From positions 97,608-161,607 of the forward strand of contig JAISPR010000153.1 in the NCBI GenBank assembly GCA_031274765.1: 64,000 nt of DNA, read 5' to 3'. Within the stretch, counting starts at the first letter, position 1, and each line of letters begins with the position of its first letter. The translations under genes and the position numbers were made by a program. This DNA is from Nitrososphaerota archaeon (GTDB lineage Archaea > Thermoproteota > Bathyarchaeia > Bathyarchaeales > Bathycorpusculaceae). Shown here one piece after another: positions 25,971 through 35,038 of the stretch. The notes under the pieces are model-generated. The model saw only the letters and a list, made by a program, of their open reading frames with translations. It was not told where the DNA came from and searched no databases.

Positions 25971-27074
25971 ATGATATCTATTAATAAACCGCAAACTGAT
26001 GAAAACGAAGTTCAAGCTGTATTAGATGTTATGCGCAGTGGTCCTCTGACAAATGCATTGGGTATGGGACCCAAAGTTTTAGAGTTTGAAAAAACTTTTG
26101 CCGCATTTGCAGGTGCTAAATATGCAGTTGCTGTCAACACAGGTACGGCTGCACTGCATTCTGCTGTTATGGCTATGGGCGTCAAACGTGACGATGAAGT
26201 TATTTTACCCAGTTTTACTTTTGTTGCAACCGCCGAAGCTGTTGTGCTCTCCGGTGGTAGGCCGGTCTTTGTAGATATCGACCCCAAAACCTACAACCTC
26301 TCCCCCAAAGCCGTAGAGAAAGCCATCACCAAAAAAACCAAAGCAATCCTCCCTGTGGATCTCTATGGATTTTCTGCAGATATGAAATCCCTGCGAGAAA
26401 TTGCCAACAAACATAACTTGGGATTAGTCGAGGATGCCGCCCAAGCCCATGGCACAACCTATGCAGGTAAACCTGCAGGTTCATTTGCAGATGCAGCCTG
26501 CTGGAGTCTTTATGCAAGCAAAAATATGACAACCGGCGAAGGGGGAGTTATAACAACTAACAATGCCAAAATCGATGAAACCCTGCGTATGATACGAACC
26601 CATGGTGAAAAAACAAAATACACCTCAGAGATGTTGGGTAACAATTACCGTATGTTAGAGTTACAAGCCGCCATAGGTAATGTGCAGATGACCAAATTAC
26701 CCTCATTTATCGCAAAACGCCGCAGAAACGCAGAACAACTCACCAAAATGTTACAAGAAAACACCCAACTTACTTTACCCTATGAAACCCCAGACTGCCA
26801 ACACAGCTGGTATCTCTACACTGCACGCTTAATCAACAGCACCCAAACCCAACGCAACAAACTCCTCGATAACCTTAAAGCCAAAAACATCGGTGCCGAA
26901 GCCTACTACATAAACCCCGTCAACACCATGCCCTTCTACCAAAACAATTACCAAACCCAAACTCTACCCGAAACTGAAAAAGCCGCTAAACAGGTATTTT
27001 CTCTACCCATTCATCCAGGAGTAACTGAAGACGAAATAAAATTCATCGGTAAAACAACACTAGAACTTCTATAA
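25971..27074 (+). CDS. DegT/DnrJ/EryC1/StrS aminotransferase
   Basis: A 367-residue PLP aminotransferase of the sugar-aminotransferase family, which aminates keto sugars bound to nucleotides for glycans. The PLP lysine is K184 in SLYASKNMTTGEGG. AVNTGTAALHSAVMA, EDAAQAHGTTYAGKPAG and GNNYRMLELQAAIG are the other family blocks. The length is normal. It has a strong ribosome site (AAAGGAG). No other nucleotide-sugar genes are nearby, so the pathway is not defined; surface polysaccharide or N-glycan synthesis is the usual context. Confidence 0.93.
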   Translation: MISINKPQTDENEVQAVLDVMRSGPLTNALGMGPKVLEFEKTFAAFAGAKYAVAVNTGTAALHSAVMAMGVKRDDEVILPSFTFVATAEAVVLSGGRPVFVDIDPKTYNLSPKAVEKAITKKTKAILPVDLYGFSADMKSLREIANKHNLGLVEDAAQAHGTTYAGKPAGSFADAACWSLYASKNMTTGEGGVITTNNAKIDETLRMIRTHGEKTKYTSEMLGNNYRMLELQAAIGNVQMTKLPSFIAKRRRNAEQLTKMLQENTQLTLPYETPDCQHSWYLYTARLINSTQTQRNKLLDNLKAKNIGAEAYYINPVNTMPFYQNNYQTQTLPETEKAAKQVFSLPIHPGVTEDEIKFIGKTTLELL

Positions 27075-27160
27075 CCAATGCAGATATCAAAAGAAAGTGT
27101 AAGGGTTAAATTACACTTTTACTATACACTCTACAATTTAGGTTTTCTAAAGGGGTATGA

Positions 27161-27553
27161 GTGTTGAGTAACGACGAAGGCGTTTCCCGTATAAAAATAA
27201 AATTCCTCATTGAAGCTTTAGGCGAAGCAGAAGGTGAACTAGTTCGCTTCTTAGCACCACGAACTATAGACACTATTGTGCGTAAATTACCTATGGAGGG
27301 CCGAGCGGCACTATGGAAAGAAGAAGTTTATTTTGAAATCCCCATAAAGATGGGGGAAGAAAAAGCTAAACCAAAAGTTGAAGAAGGCACCATAGCGTTT
27401 TGGCCAATGGGCAGCGCCTTATGTATCTTTTATGGAAAAAGCCAACCCTACAGCCCTGTAAGTATACTAGGAAAAATTACAAGCAACTTGGAGCTGTTTA
27501 AGAGAGTTAAAAGCGGTGCAACCATCAAAGTTATGCTTGTGACAGCTCCTTAG
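27161..27553 (+). CDS. Cyclophilin-like fold protein (DUF369-like)
   Basis: A 130-residue protein resembling the archaeal cyclophilin-like family: IKFLIEALGEAEGELVRFLA at the N-terminus, LPMEGRAALWKEEVYFEIPI, EEGTIAFWPMGSALCIFYGK and YSPVSILGKITSN. These proteins share the beta-barrel of cyclophilins but usually lack the isomerase residues. The start is a GTG at 27161 behind AAAGGGG (a TTG one codon on is an alternative). Its stop overlaps the stop of the convergent hypothetical gene by 4 nt. The role is unknown. Confidence 0.78.
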   Translation: MLSNDEGVSRIKIKFLIEALGEAEGELVRFLAPRTIDTIVRKLPMEGRAALWKEEVYFEIPIKMGEEKAKPKVEEGTIAFWPMGSALCIFYGKSQPYSPVSILGKITSNLELFKRVKSGATIKVMLVTAP

Positions 27554-28059
27554 AGTGAGCTGTCTTTCCACAACTCTAAGAGCCGTTCGCATTCTTCTCT
27601 GACTTCTCTATTGGCACTTTTATCTCTAAGAGCCTCTAAAAATTCGACACGTCTAGCAGTTGAGCGCTTCTCGGCAGTACCGCCGTAGTAGAGTTTACCC
27701 TGCATATACTCCTCCATAGTGAAAGCTTTTTGAACAAAAAGACTAGCTGCATCGACGGGATTGTCTACGGCAAACTTGTTTGCCCAAATGGCCACTTCTG
27801 TTTCACGGAGTTGGGTCATACCATCAATTTCTACGATTTTACGAATATAGCTTTGCAGATAATCATAATAGCCAGCTGTCCGTAGATGCTCAAGTGCCTC
27901 TTTGACTTTTTTGGTGAAATCCGATTTACCATCAACAATTAATTCATGTTTATATCCTTGCGCGATGAGGGCTTTAGCTTCTCGGAGTTCTTTGTTGGTA
28001 TACACTTTCTCAGGAAAACTCAAACATATAACTCCAAAATTAAAAAACAAATTCCGCAT
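27550..28059 (-). CDS. Hypothetical protein downstream of S25e
   Basis: A 169-residue soluble, mostly helical and charged protein (ELREAKALIAQGYKHELIVD, LRTAGYYDYLQSYIRKIVEI, EECERLLELWKD). It resembles uncharacterised archaeal helical proteins; I cannot name a family. Its ATG overlaps the stop of the S25e gene by 1 nt (TAATG), so it is translationally coupled to a ribosomal protein and may have a translation-related function. The first 14 residues are hydrophobic, and a start at a later codon is possible. Confidence 0.7.
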   Translation of the reverse strand: MRNLFFNFGVICLSFPEKVYTNKELREAKALIAQGYKHELIVDGKSDFTKKVKEALEHLRTAGYYDYLQSYIRKIVEIDGMTQLRETEVAIWANKFAVDNPVDAASLFVQKAFTMEEYMQGKLYYGGTAEKRSTARRVEFLEALRDKSANREVREECERLLELWKDSSL

Positions 28060-28379
28060 TATGCGGCTGGTTTGTAGATTTTTAGACTATGACTTCCTGA
28101 AACGAGCTGAATTGCACCATTGTTTTCTAATTGTTCAAGGAAGTCTTTTGCTGCACTGATACGTATGCCATAGCGGGTTGCAATTGCATAGGGCGTTAAC
28201 ACACTCATTTTTTTAATCTCTGCAATTATTTTGTCATCTTTGACATCAGGAGCCATGATACTGATGTTTGTTTTCTTTTGCGGAGGGCCGGTCTTTTTCT
28301 CCTTTTTTGACTTATCCTCAGCTTTGTCTTCTTGTTGTTTTTCCATCTGCTTTATGCCAAGCTTCTTTTTTCCACCCAT
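28059..28379 (-). CDS. rps25e: Ribosomal protein S25e
   Basis: A 106-residue archaeal/eukaryotic small-subunit protein. A Lys-rich N-terminal tail is followed by the winged-helix core IMAPDVKDDKIIAEIKKMSV, LTPYAIATRYGIRISAAKDF and LEQLENNGAIQLVSGSHSL. Core and length fit the family. It lies 36 nt after the tetraether synthase gene and directly before a coupled hypothetical gene, all on the minus strand. Confidence 0.93.
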   Translation of the reverse strand: MGGKKKLGIKQMEKQQEDKAEDKSKKEKKTGPPQKKTNISIMAPDVKDDKIIAEIKKMSVLTPYAIATRYGIRISAAKDFLEQLENNGAIQLVSGSHSLKIYKPAA

Positions 28380-28415
28380 TGATTTTTCGCCTACTAAATA
28401 ATCCTAATTCATCCT

Positions 28416-29906
28416 CTAGACTGACTGACTTATTTCAACCTTATGTTTATTTTGCCACTCTTTAATGGGCATGCCAAATTTCTTTTCAACCTTAGCACGA
28501 TGAATAGAATTCATAGTACAGAACGGTATGATACGCCCATCTGGCACCGCATAATGAATGACACACCGCTGGATACGTTCAAGGTCAAAATTGTAGGGAT
28601 CCATAAAATGCATAGAAGAAATCAGCACTGCTGAGCGGGCAAAATCGCCCAGAGATTTGTAATCGCCATTTATCAGTACCTTGAACACGTATTTTCGGAG
28701 AAAACTGAAATTTATGTGTCGCCCTGCACCCACAAGGCGGAGCTTTGCTTTGCTTTTTTTGTCTTGGGATGCATCTTCGTAGACACCGCGAAGAGCAGCA
28801 ACGAATTTATCAATATTACCGTAACGTGTGATAGGGGTGATTTTTTCGTTTTCGATAAATACAAAGGTGGCCATACCGCAGTGAGGGTGTGCAGTGAACT
28901 CGATATAGCGTTTATCTTTAATGGCACCCACCGCTTTAGAAACTGGAACCACTACAGGAACCGGGTAGAAGTCACTGACTTTGATGACTCCATTGGTTTG
29001 TTCTTCAACTTTTTTCATAAAGTCGGGAATTGTTATGCGCATTTTTTCTCGTTCGTTAGGGGGCAGTCGGCCGCATAGCGAGACGGGCTGCACGTTTATA
29101 CATCGAATAACATCACTGTTTTTGGCAGCGAAGTTTATAATATCACCTAGTTGGTTGTCGTTAACACCTTTCACTAGTGTGGTGACAAGCACTGTGCTGT
29201 TCCAGCCAGCAGCCCTCAGGTTCTCAATAGCCTTGAGTTTTATGTCAAGTAAATCAGTACCACGTATGTATTTGTATACTTCGGGGGTTAGACCGTCAAA
29301 CTGTAGATAGATAGTACTAACGCCGGCTTCTTTTAGTTGTCGACAAAACTCTACGTCCTGACTTAGACGCAGCCCATTGGTGTTGACTTCAACGTGGTTA
29401 AAGCCGAGTTCTTTAGCTTTACGAATCATATCAAGGAGTTCATTACGGATGGTAGGTTCTCCGCCGCTAAACTGGAGGGCTTGGGCTGGTACAGGTTTGG
29501 TTGCGCGCAGATTTTCTAGCATACCTATAACTTGTTCCATGGTTGGTTCATAGACATAACCGGCATAGTTTGCATTAGCAAAACATATGGGGCATTTGAG
29601 GTTACATCGATTGGTAATGTCTATGATTGCTAGAGCGGTGTGGCTTTTGTGTTCGGGGCAGATGCCACAGTCATTTGGACAGCCCTGTTTTTTTTCTGTG
29701 TGGGGATTTTCCACGCCAGCACCGTCGCAACGGAATTTTTCGGCGCGGAGGTATTGGTCATAGTCTGACCAGTAGAGTTCAGTGTATGACCCATGTTGGG
29801 GACAGATTTTTTTGATGAATACTTTGCCTTGATCTTCATAGATAGTTGCATCAAGGGGGTTGAGGCATTCAGGACAAATGCTTTGGGTCTGTTTAATATC
29901 TTTCAT
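28416..29906 (-). CDS. tes: Tetraether lipid synthase-type radical SAM protein
   Basis: This 496-residue enzyme belongs to the MJ0619 group, whose Methanocaldococcus member joins the phytanyl tails of two archaeol-type lipids to form tetraethers. It has several N-terminal cysteines (C11, C14, C35, C60) and CPNDCGICPEHKSHTALAII immediately before the radical SAM motif CNLKCPICF (C101, C105, C108; CxxxCxxC), as in that family, which binds extra Fe-S clusters. FSGGEPTIRNEL is the SAM-binding GGE motif. It is transcribed divergently from a TrmB regulator and ahead of S25e. AGAAGG precedes the ATG. Subgroup assignment is by motif recognition; a related member with another lipid substrate is possible. 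Confidence 0.88.
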   Translation of the reverse strand: MKDIKQTQSICPECLNPLDATIYEDQGKVFIKKICPQHGSYTELYWSDYDQYLRAEKFRCDGAGVENPHTEKKQGCPNDCGICPEHKSHTALAIIDITNRCNLKCPICFANANYAGYVYEPTMEQVIGMLENLRATKPVPAQALQFSGGEPTIRNELLDMIRKAKELGFNHVEVNTNGLRLSQDVEFCRQLKEAGVSTIYLQFDGLTPEVYKYIRGTDLLDIKLKAIENLRAAGWNSTVLVTTLVKGVNDNQLGDIINFAAKNSDVIRCINVQPVSLCGRLPPNEREKMRITIPDFMKKVEEQTNGVIKVSDFYPVPVVVPVSKAVGAIKDKRYIEFTAHPHCGMATFVFIENEKITPITRYGNIDKFVAALRGVYEDASQDKKSKAKLRLVGAGRHINFSFLRKYVFKVLINGDYKSLGDFARSAVLISSMHFMDPYNFDLERIQRCVIHYAVPDGRIIPFCTMNSIHRAKVEKKFGMPIKEWQNKHKVEISQSV

Positions 29907-30008
29907 ATCTGGGCCTTCTGGCAGGTAACACCGTATTTTCGAAGGGCTTAAGTGTGAGTTGCGTTAATAAGGTTTCCAAACGTTTCCTACGGTGATTGAG
30001 GGGAAAGC

Positions 30009-30761
30009 ATGACAGCAAATGAGGAAACCCGCAGCACACTGCGGGAGATGGGTTTAAACGCCTATGAGATCGATGCATATTTGGTTCTGCTTGACGGCGG
30101 AGAGATGACTGCTATGGAAATCAGTAGTCAGGCTAGTGTACCCTATAGCAAAATGTATGAGGTTCTAAACTGTTTAAAAGAGAAGGGGTGGATTAAAAGC
30201 GGTGACAGTCGGCCCTTTAAGTATTACCCGGTTCCGCCCTTAGAAGCGGTGCGTTTCACAAGGTTGTGTCTTGAGAACAAGTATGCTGGATGGGAGAATA
30301 TTATTGTTGAGACTCTACAGCCGCTCTATGAGAAACGTGAACTTGTTGAACGTCCAGATATGTTGATCCTACGCGGGCAGCAAGCGGTGCTTACAAAGCT
30401 TGAGGAGATTTTTAAGAAAGCTTCAGTAGAAATTGTGGTTGCTGCTCCCGAGTTTGCTAAACCCTTAATTGTGCTTGCTGAGCCTTTATTGAGTTTAGGA
30501 CTTAAGCGTTCTGTTGCTGTGAAATTAATGGCTGCGGGTAGAAAAGAGGACTGGCAGTTTAGCAAAAAGTATGCGGGGTTGGGTGCATTACGTATTCGTG
30601 ATCACATGTTTGGTGGAGGTATTATTGTAGATGGTAAAGAAGCTATGTTGTTTTTGGGTGAAGATAAGCCTAGTCTTGTTATCTGGAGTAATCATGTGGG
30701 ATTAGTGGGGTTTGCGCGGGAATATTTCCAGTTTCTTTGGGATTCATCAACAACTGCATAA
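30009..30761 (+). CDS. TrmB-family transcriptional regulator
   Basis: A 250-residue regulator. The N-terminal winged helix (TLREMGLNAYEIDAYLVLLD, MEISSQASVPYSKMYEVLNC, LKEKGWIKS) is typical TrmB, and a C-terminal effector domain (residues about 115-245) holds FGGGIIVDGKEAMLFLGED, as in the family's PLD-like regulatory domain. It shares a 102-bp intergenic region with the divergent tetraether synthase gene. That region carries GTTAATAAGG, which can be read as a TATA box both ways, and a repeated GTTTCC. Control of the lipid gene is a reasonable inference. Confidence 0.88.
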   Translation: MTANEETRSTLREMGLNAYEIDAYLVLLDGGEMTAMEISSQASVPYSKMYEVLNCLKEKGWIKSGDSRPFKYYPVPPLEAVRFTRLCLENKYAGWENIIVETLQPLYEKRELVERPDMLILRGQQAVLTKLEEIFKKASVEIVVAAPEFAKPLIVLAEPLLSLGLKRSVAVKLMAAGRKEDWQFSKKYAGLGALRIRDHMFGGGIIVDGKEAMLFLGEDKPSLVIWSNHVGLVGFAREYFQFLWDSSTTA

Positions 30762-30782
30762 AATGGCTATTGGTGGGGTGTG

Positions 30783-30822
30783 GGTTTTTCAATTTTTTGG
30801 TAAATTTTTTGAGGGTTTTTTC
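30783..30822 (+). terminator. T-rich region after the TrmB gene
   Basis: Four runs of five to six T (GGTTTTTCAATTTTTTGG and so on) start 20 nt after the stop codon, a plausible archaeal terminator. The following 180 bp to the kinase stop have no gene. Confidence 0.45.
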
Positions 30823-31004
30823 ATGAAAATGAGTTGTTTATGGCAATATTTTGACAGAAATAATATTTGTATGTGTGGTTTGAATTTGTTTGATTTTGTC
30901 TGTTATTTTAAATTTTATGCATAGTTTAAAAAAATATATGTGGTTTAATTCTTGATAATTTAGTCAATTCACAATATAAAAAACGAAAAATTCAGATATA
31001 TGGG

Positions 31005-33722
31005 CTATATTTTTGTTTGCGGTAACTCAACAGTGAATCTGGTGCCACTACCTTCTGCGCTCTCGAATCTTATATTGCCATTTAGTGCATCCACAAGGCG
31101 CTTAACCACTGCTAACCCCAATCCCTGACCCTTTGATTTTGTGGTAAACAATGGGGTAAACATTTTACCGCGTGCTTCATCAGGAATTCCCGGGCCGGTA
31201 TCATACACACTTATCATCACCACATCATCCTCCATGTTTGCTTTCACTGTTAGTTCACCCTCCTCATGCATCGCTTGAATTGCATTAGTCACAAGATTAG
31301 TTAAAATTCTACGAATATAGTTAGTATCAGTTTTGATGGGTATGGAAACTTGTTTGATATCCAGTGCAACTTTGATATCCTTGGGCACACTAATAGTCAA
31401 CAGCGTACTTAAAATCAACTCTGAGAGATTTGCATTTTGAATATTGGGTCTGAGCGGTCTTGTGTAATCTTGAAGATCACTAACGATTTTGTTAATGTAG
31501 GCAAGATTTTGATCAACAGAGTCTATACTTTCCATAATAGCCTGTTTACTCTCGCCATCCGCCATGGTTTTAACTTCCTCTGAAATAAGATACATGTCAC
31601 TGGTTATAGCTTGCAAAGGGTTTCGAATATCATGCCCAACCATACCCGCCGTCTGCCCAATAGCGGCTAAACGTTCCGAACCTTGAAGCTGCTGCGCTCT
31701 CTGCTCAGCAAGCTCCCCCATTTGACTGGCATATTCTTTGAATATAATCATATTTTCCGCCATTTTCTGCTGCGTTTGAATAGATGCCTGACCTGCCCGT
31801 TTTAACTCATCACTATCGGTTATGTAGATACGAATTTGCTGAGTTTGAGGCACAAGACAGAACTGTTGTTGATACCAATGGCCATTGATTTTTACCTCTC
31901 TTATAATAGTCGTCGTATTTTTTGTTTTAAACGCTTCCCGAATATCTTTCCAGCCCAAAAAACAATCATGATTTAAACCCGCAGCCTTAATATCAACAAA
32001 TAACACATCTGCCACAGAATTAGTATAACTTATATTACCATCAAAATCCACGTCAAACACAGAAAGCGGATTTAGGGTTTGGAAACTGGCTAAACGTGCA
32101 ATTTCTTTCTCCATGGGATCTCGCTCAGTTATATCTATACCGGATTCAAGAATATTTCTAATTTCATTTTGTTCAGTTTTTTCCACAAGCCACCAACTTT
32201 GCATAATCCGCTTATGGCCATTTTTTGTTTTTTGTATAACTATCCCAGCCCAGTTTTGCTTCTCTTTTAACGCCAAAACAATAGTGCTAAGGGGTTGGGG
32301 AAACTTTGTTACCAATAATTCATGAACACATTTTCCCACAGCCTCCTCTTTTGTCCAACCATAGGTTTTCTCGGCGCCTTTGCTCCAAAAGGTTATAACG
32401 CCATCAATTTTGTGAGCAATAATAGCAATAGGACTCAACTCGATTAACGCGGTCTGCCGCTTGTTTGCTTCTTCAACTCTTTTATGTTCAGTAGCATCAT
32501 GAAAAACCAAAACAACACCGTGTGTAGCGCCATTCACAGTGATAATGAACGCTCCACAACTACTAAGAGAAATTTCTGTTGTATCTTTCCGTATTAAGAG
32601 TGCCTGATTGGCTAAACCCCTGCTGTGCCCTTGCGCCAAAACCCTTAAAATTATATCGCCTTCTTTTTGTCTTGTTTGCTCGTTAATGATATTATAGACT
32701 TGATCTATTGGTTTTCCTAAAGCGTCTTTTTTAGCCCAACCCGTTAAATTTTCAGCAACAGAATTCATGAATGTGACTGCACCCCTATGATCAGTCACTA
32801 TAACAGCATCACAAATACTATTTAGGGTAGCCTCCCAACGGGCCTCGCTTTCACGTAATGCCTCTGCTTGTTTAGCAACCAGCTCTATAAGTTGATTACA
32901 ATACGTCTTAAGGTCTAACTCGTCACGCTTACGCTCAGTTATATCAACCCACGCCACTAAAATGTTAATTGAACCATCCAAGTCAATGAAAGGAAAACCA
33001 AAGATGCCATAGCATACATTATTATGTGTTAACAATTCCCAACAAACGGGTTTATTGGTTCCTATAACTTTGTAGGTTTCACATTTTTCGCAGGGTACAT
33101 TGCGATTAAAAAAATAAGTATAGCAATAATCACCCCGTACCGTACCAAAGCACTCGCGAAAAACACGATTTACAAAAAACACACGATACGTTTTATCTAT
33201 TAGGGCAATAGGAATCGGCAGTGTTTCCAATACATTGTATAAATGATGACTTTTTTTAACTTCCTTGTCGGTGTGTTCCAGTATTTTTTTTTCCAAATTT
33301 GTTTTTAGTTGTCCTATGTCTTCTTTAGCTTTTTTGTATCTTGTGATATCTTCAGAAATAATAACAAAATAGCCGGTTTGAGGACTATAAACCGACATAG
33401 CATACCATTTATCACATGCTTCTACGTAATGCTCAGTGTTAAGAGCTTGACCAGTTAATGCAACAACCCCATACCGATAAATAAATTCGGTCGGATCCTG
33501 TTTTCTCTTAGCAAAAAGCTCAGTTGCTTTTTTACCCATCACTTCCTCTTTTTCCAAATTGTAGAGTTTTCCATAGGCGTCATTAACATCAAGATAGATC
33601 CAGTCAAGCGGATTCTTTTTTTCATCGGTGAGTATTTTACAGTACGCAATGCCCTCTGAAAGTTTAGACATAATAAAGCGAAATTGTTTATCAGGTATTG
33701 TGGCCAACATCTCTTTACCCAT
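31005..33722 (-). CDS. Multi-PAS sensor histidine kinase
   Basis: This 905-residue cytoplasmic kinase has no membrane segment. It contains about five PAS/PAC-type domains between residues 10 and 640 (for example WIYLDVNDAYGKLYNLEKEE, DHRGAVTFMNSVAENLTGWA, HKIDGVITFWSKGAEKTYGW). One carries a CEKCE cysteine pair that might bind metal. The HisKA box has the phospho-acceptor in GMVGHDIRNPLQAI (His near residue 695), the N box is LTNLVTNAIQAMHEEGE (about 807), and the G boxes are DTGPGIPDE and KGQGLGLAVVKR. No response regulator is adjacent, so it is an orphan. The signal is unknown. Confidence 0.92.
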   Translation of the reverse strand: MGKEMLATIPDKQFRFIMSKLSEGIAYCKILTDEKKNPLDWIYLDVNDAYGKLYNLEKEEVMGKKATELFAKRKQDPTEFIYRYGVVALTGQALNTEHYVEACDKWYAMSVYSPQTGYFVIISEDITRYKKAKEDIGQLKTNLEKKILEHTDKEVKKSHHLYNVLETLPIPIALIDKTYRVFFVNRVFRECFGTVRGDYCYTYFFNRNVPCEKCETYKVIGTNKPVCWELLTHNNVCYGIFGFPFIDLDGSINILVAWVDITERKRDELDLKTYCNQLIELVAKQAEALRESEARWEATLNSICDAVIVTDHRGAVTFMNSVAENLTGWAKKDALGKPIDQVYNIINEQTRQKEGDIILRVLAQGHSRGLANQALLIRKDTTEISLSSCGAFIITVNGATHGVVLVFHDATEHKRVEEANKRQTALIELSPIAIIAHKIDGVITFWSKGAEKTYGWTKEEAVGKCVHELLVTKFPQPLSTIVLALKEKQNWAGIVIQKTKNGHKRIMQSWWLVEKTEQNEIRNILESGIDITERDPMEKEIARLASFQTLNPLSVFDVDFDGNISYTNSVADVLFVDIKAAGLNHDCFLGWKDIREAFKTKNTTTIIREVKINGHWYQQQFCLVPQTQQIRIYITDSDELKRAGQASIQTQQKMAENMIIFKEYASQMGELAEQRAQQLQGSERLAAIGQTAGMVGHDIRNPLQAITSDMYLISEEVKTMADGESKQAIMESIDSVDQNLAYINKIVSDLQDYTRPLRPNIQNANLSELILSTLLTISVPKDIKVALDIKQVSIPIKTDTNYIRRILTNLVTNAIQAMHEEGELTVKANMEDDVVMISVYDTGPGIPDEARGKMFTPLFTTKSKGQGLGLAVVKRLVDALNGNIRFESAEGSGTRFTVELPQTKI

Positions 33723-33918
33723 GTATACCGCTTAGCTTGCTTATTATTGTTTAATAGATTTTCGCATTGTCAACTACAGAACGCTACAACAACACACAAA
33801 AAAAGTTTCCTACACACCAACTTATTATACCATTGTCCCAAAACAATCACCAACCCAAAAAATAAAAAATATGAATTTTCACCAATAGGGAGGTTGGAGA
33901 GTTTACGCTATCCTTTTT

Positions 33919-34137
33919 GAGCCCCCATTTTTTATACTAAGAACACTATTTGAATTACCGAAAACCCATCCACGCACATTTTCAAACCATACACAAAATT
34001 TAAATCAAAAGACATTCAAGCTAAAAAAAACAAAAAATACGCTCCACAAAGGAATTATTTCCAGTAAAATACTACCATACTTCATCCGTTTTCTCGAAAA
34101 AATCCAGCAAAAACTGATAGTAGAAAAATTGAAAACA
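33919..34137 (+). repeat. Family F inverted-repeat element, copy F1
   Basis: About 219 bp, diverged. The left end GAGCCCCCATTTTTTATACT and the right end GATAGTAGAAAAATTGAAAA correspond to the inverted termini of F2 and F3. Shared inner blocks are AGTAAAATACTACC, CATTCAAGCTAAAA and ATCCAGCAAAAACTGATAGT. Non-coding. Confidence 0.68.
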
Positions 34138-34529
34138 CACAAATGTTATGCACATATACTCACGTGGACCGAACACACACAATTTATACCATACATTAAA
34201 TATTGAGATAATATATAAACAATTTGTCGCCTTATAATTGAGTATTGGGTTTTATTTCTAAGCAGATATTTGTTTAATTTTGTGGCATATTTATCTTTTT
34301 AGTCGAAATTCTCAGATGGGGATATGTTTTCCGTTGGCAGAACAATTTTTAATGTTCTACGTACCACATTTTGACGATTTTTTCTGTTTTTCCATTTCAC
34401 CATCATTTTTATGCATGCATTTCACGTTATTTTTTGTTTTGACATATTTTTGTTTTCTACCTTTCTAATGAACATATTACCCACATACACTAATGCAAGT
34501 ATGTAACTCAAATTTTTTTGTTTATATAT

Positions 34530-34559
34530 TATTTATAAAGGATATATTTATAAAGGATA
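34530..34559 (+). repeat. Two tandem 15-bp repeats with TATA-like core
   Basis: TATTTATAAAGGATA occurs twice head to tail without mismatch. Each unit contains TTTATAAAGG, a good archaeal TATA-box match. There is no gene start within 100 bp downstream. Confidence 0.7.
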
Positions 34560-34635
34560 TATAAACAAAAACTCAAAATCCACCCTACACATTACCCACA
34601 TTCGAAAATTTCGGTATTTAGGTTTACTTTGCTGT

Positions 34636-34796
34636 TGTGACTCACGTTCAACAGTTTGGAAAAAAATACTTTGGATTATTTATATTACAGGCTATTGCGA
34701 GTTTTTTGGTTAGTTTTACAATAAATTTCTTATTTTTCGAATATTTTTAAGTGACAATTTTGGTTATTTAGGTCAAACTGCCGAATGTAAGTTATG
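34636..34796 (+). repeat. Family E inverted-repeat element, copy E2
   Basis: About 160 bp from ACTCACGTTCAACAGTTTGG to TTTAGGTCAAACTGCCGAA followed by TGTAAGTTAT. The ends are an imperfect inverted repeat of the TTACATTYGGCAGTTTG type, and the interior aligns to the reverse complement of E1 (11273-11440). Confidence 0.7.
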
Positions 34797-34830
34797 GCAG
34801 AGTTAAAAAAAATTGGAAGGGCTAAGGCAA

Positions 34831-34843
34831 AGGATTTATAAAA
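34831..34843 (+). promoter_or_regulatory. TATA box of mtdB with long leader
   Basis: AAAGGATTTATAAAAGG is a near-consensus archaeal BRE plus TATA box. Transcription from it would start near 34865, leaving a leader of about 175 nt before the TTG start of mtdB at 35039. A short hairpin with GATATCC arms lies in that leader. Confidence 0.6.
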
Positions 34844-35038
34844 GGACTCAAAAAAAGGGCGTTAATTGCAATTGTACACAACGATATCAAGAACTGTGCA
34901 AACATGAGAGATATGCAAAATAAAACATTAATCATAACACCATAACATACTAAACAAACATACAACAGCCAATTAGATATCCAACGGATATTCTTAAATC
35001 ATAGCCTGCACCACAAACAAGTTAAAGGTGTAATTAAA

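Larger units (their letters stand above)
33723..35038. other. 1.3 kb spacer with repeats and a promoter
   Basis: No protein gene is recognised. The spacer holds element F1, a 15-bp tandem repeat, element E2 and, at its right end, a clear TATA box with a long leader leading to mtdB. The leader (about 34865-35038) contains a small hairpin GATATCC-AAC-GGATAT near 34975. Confidence 0.55.
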
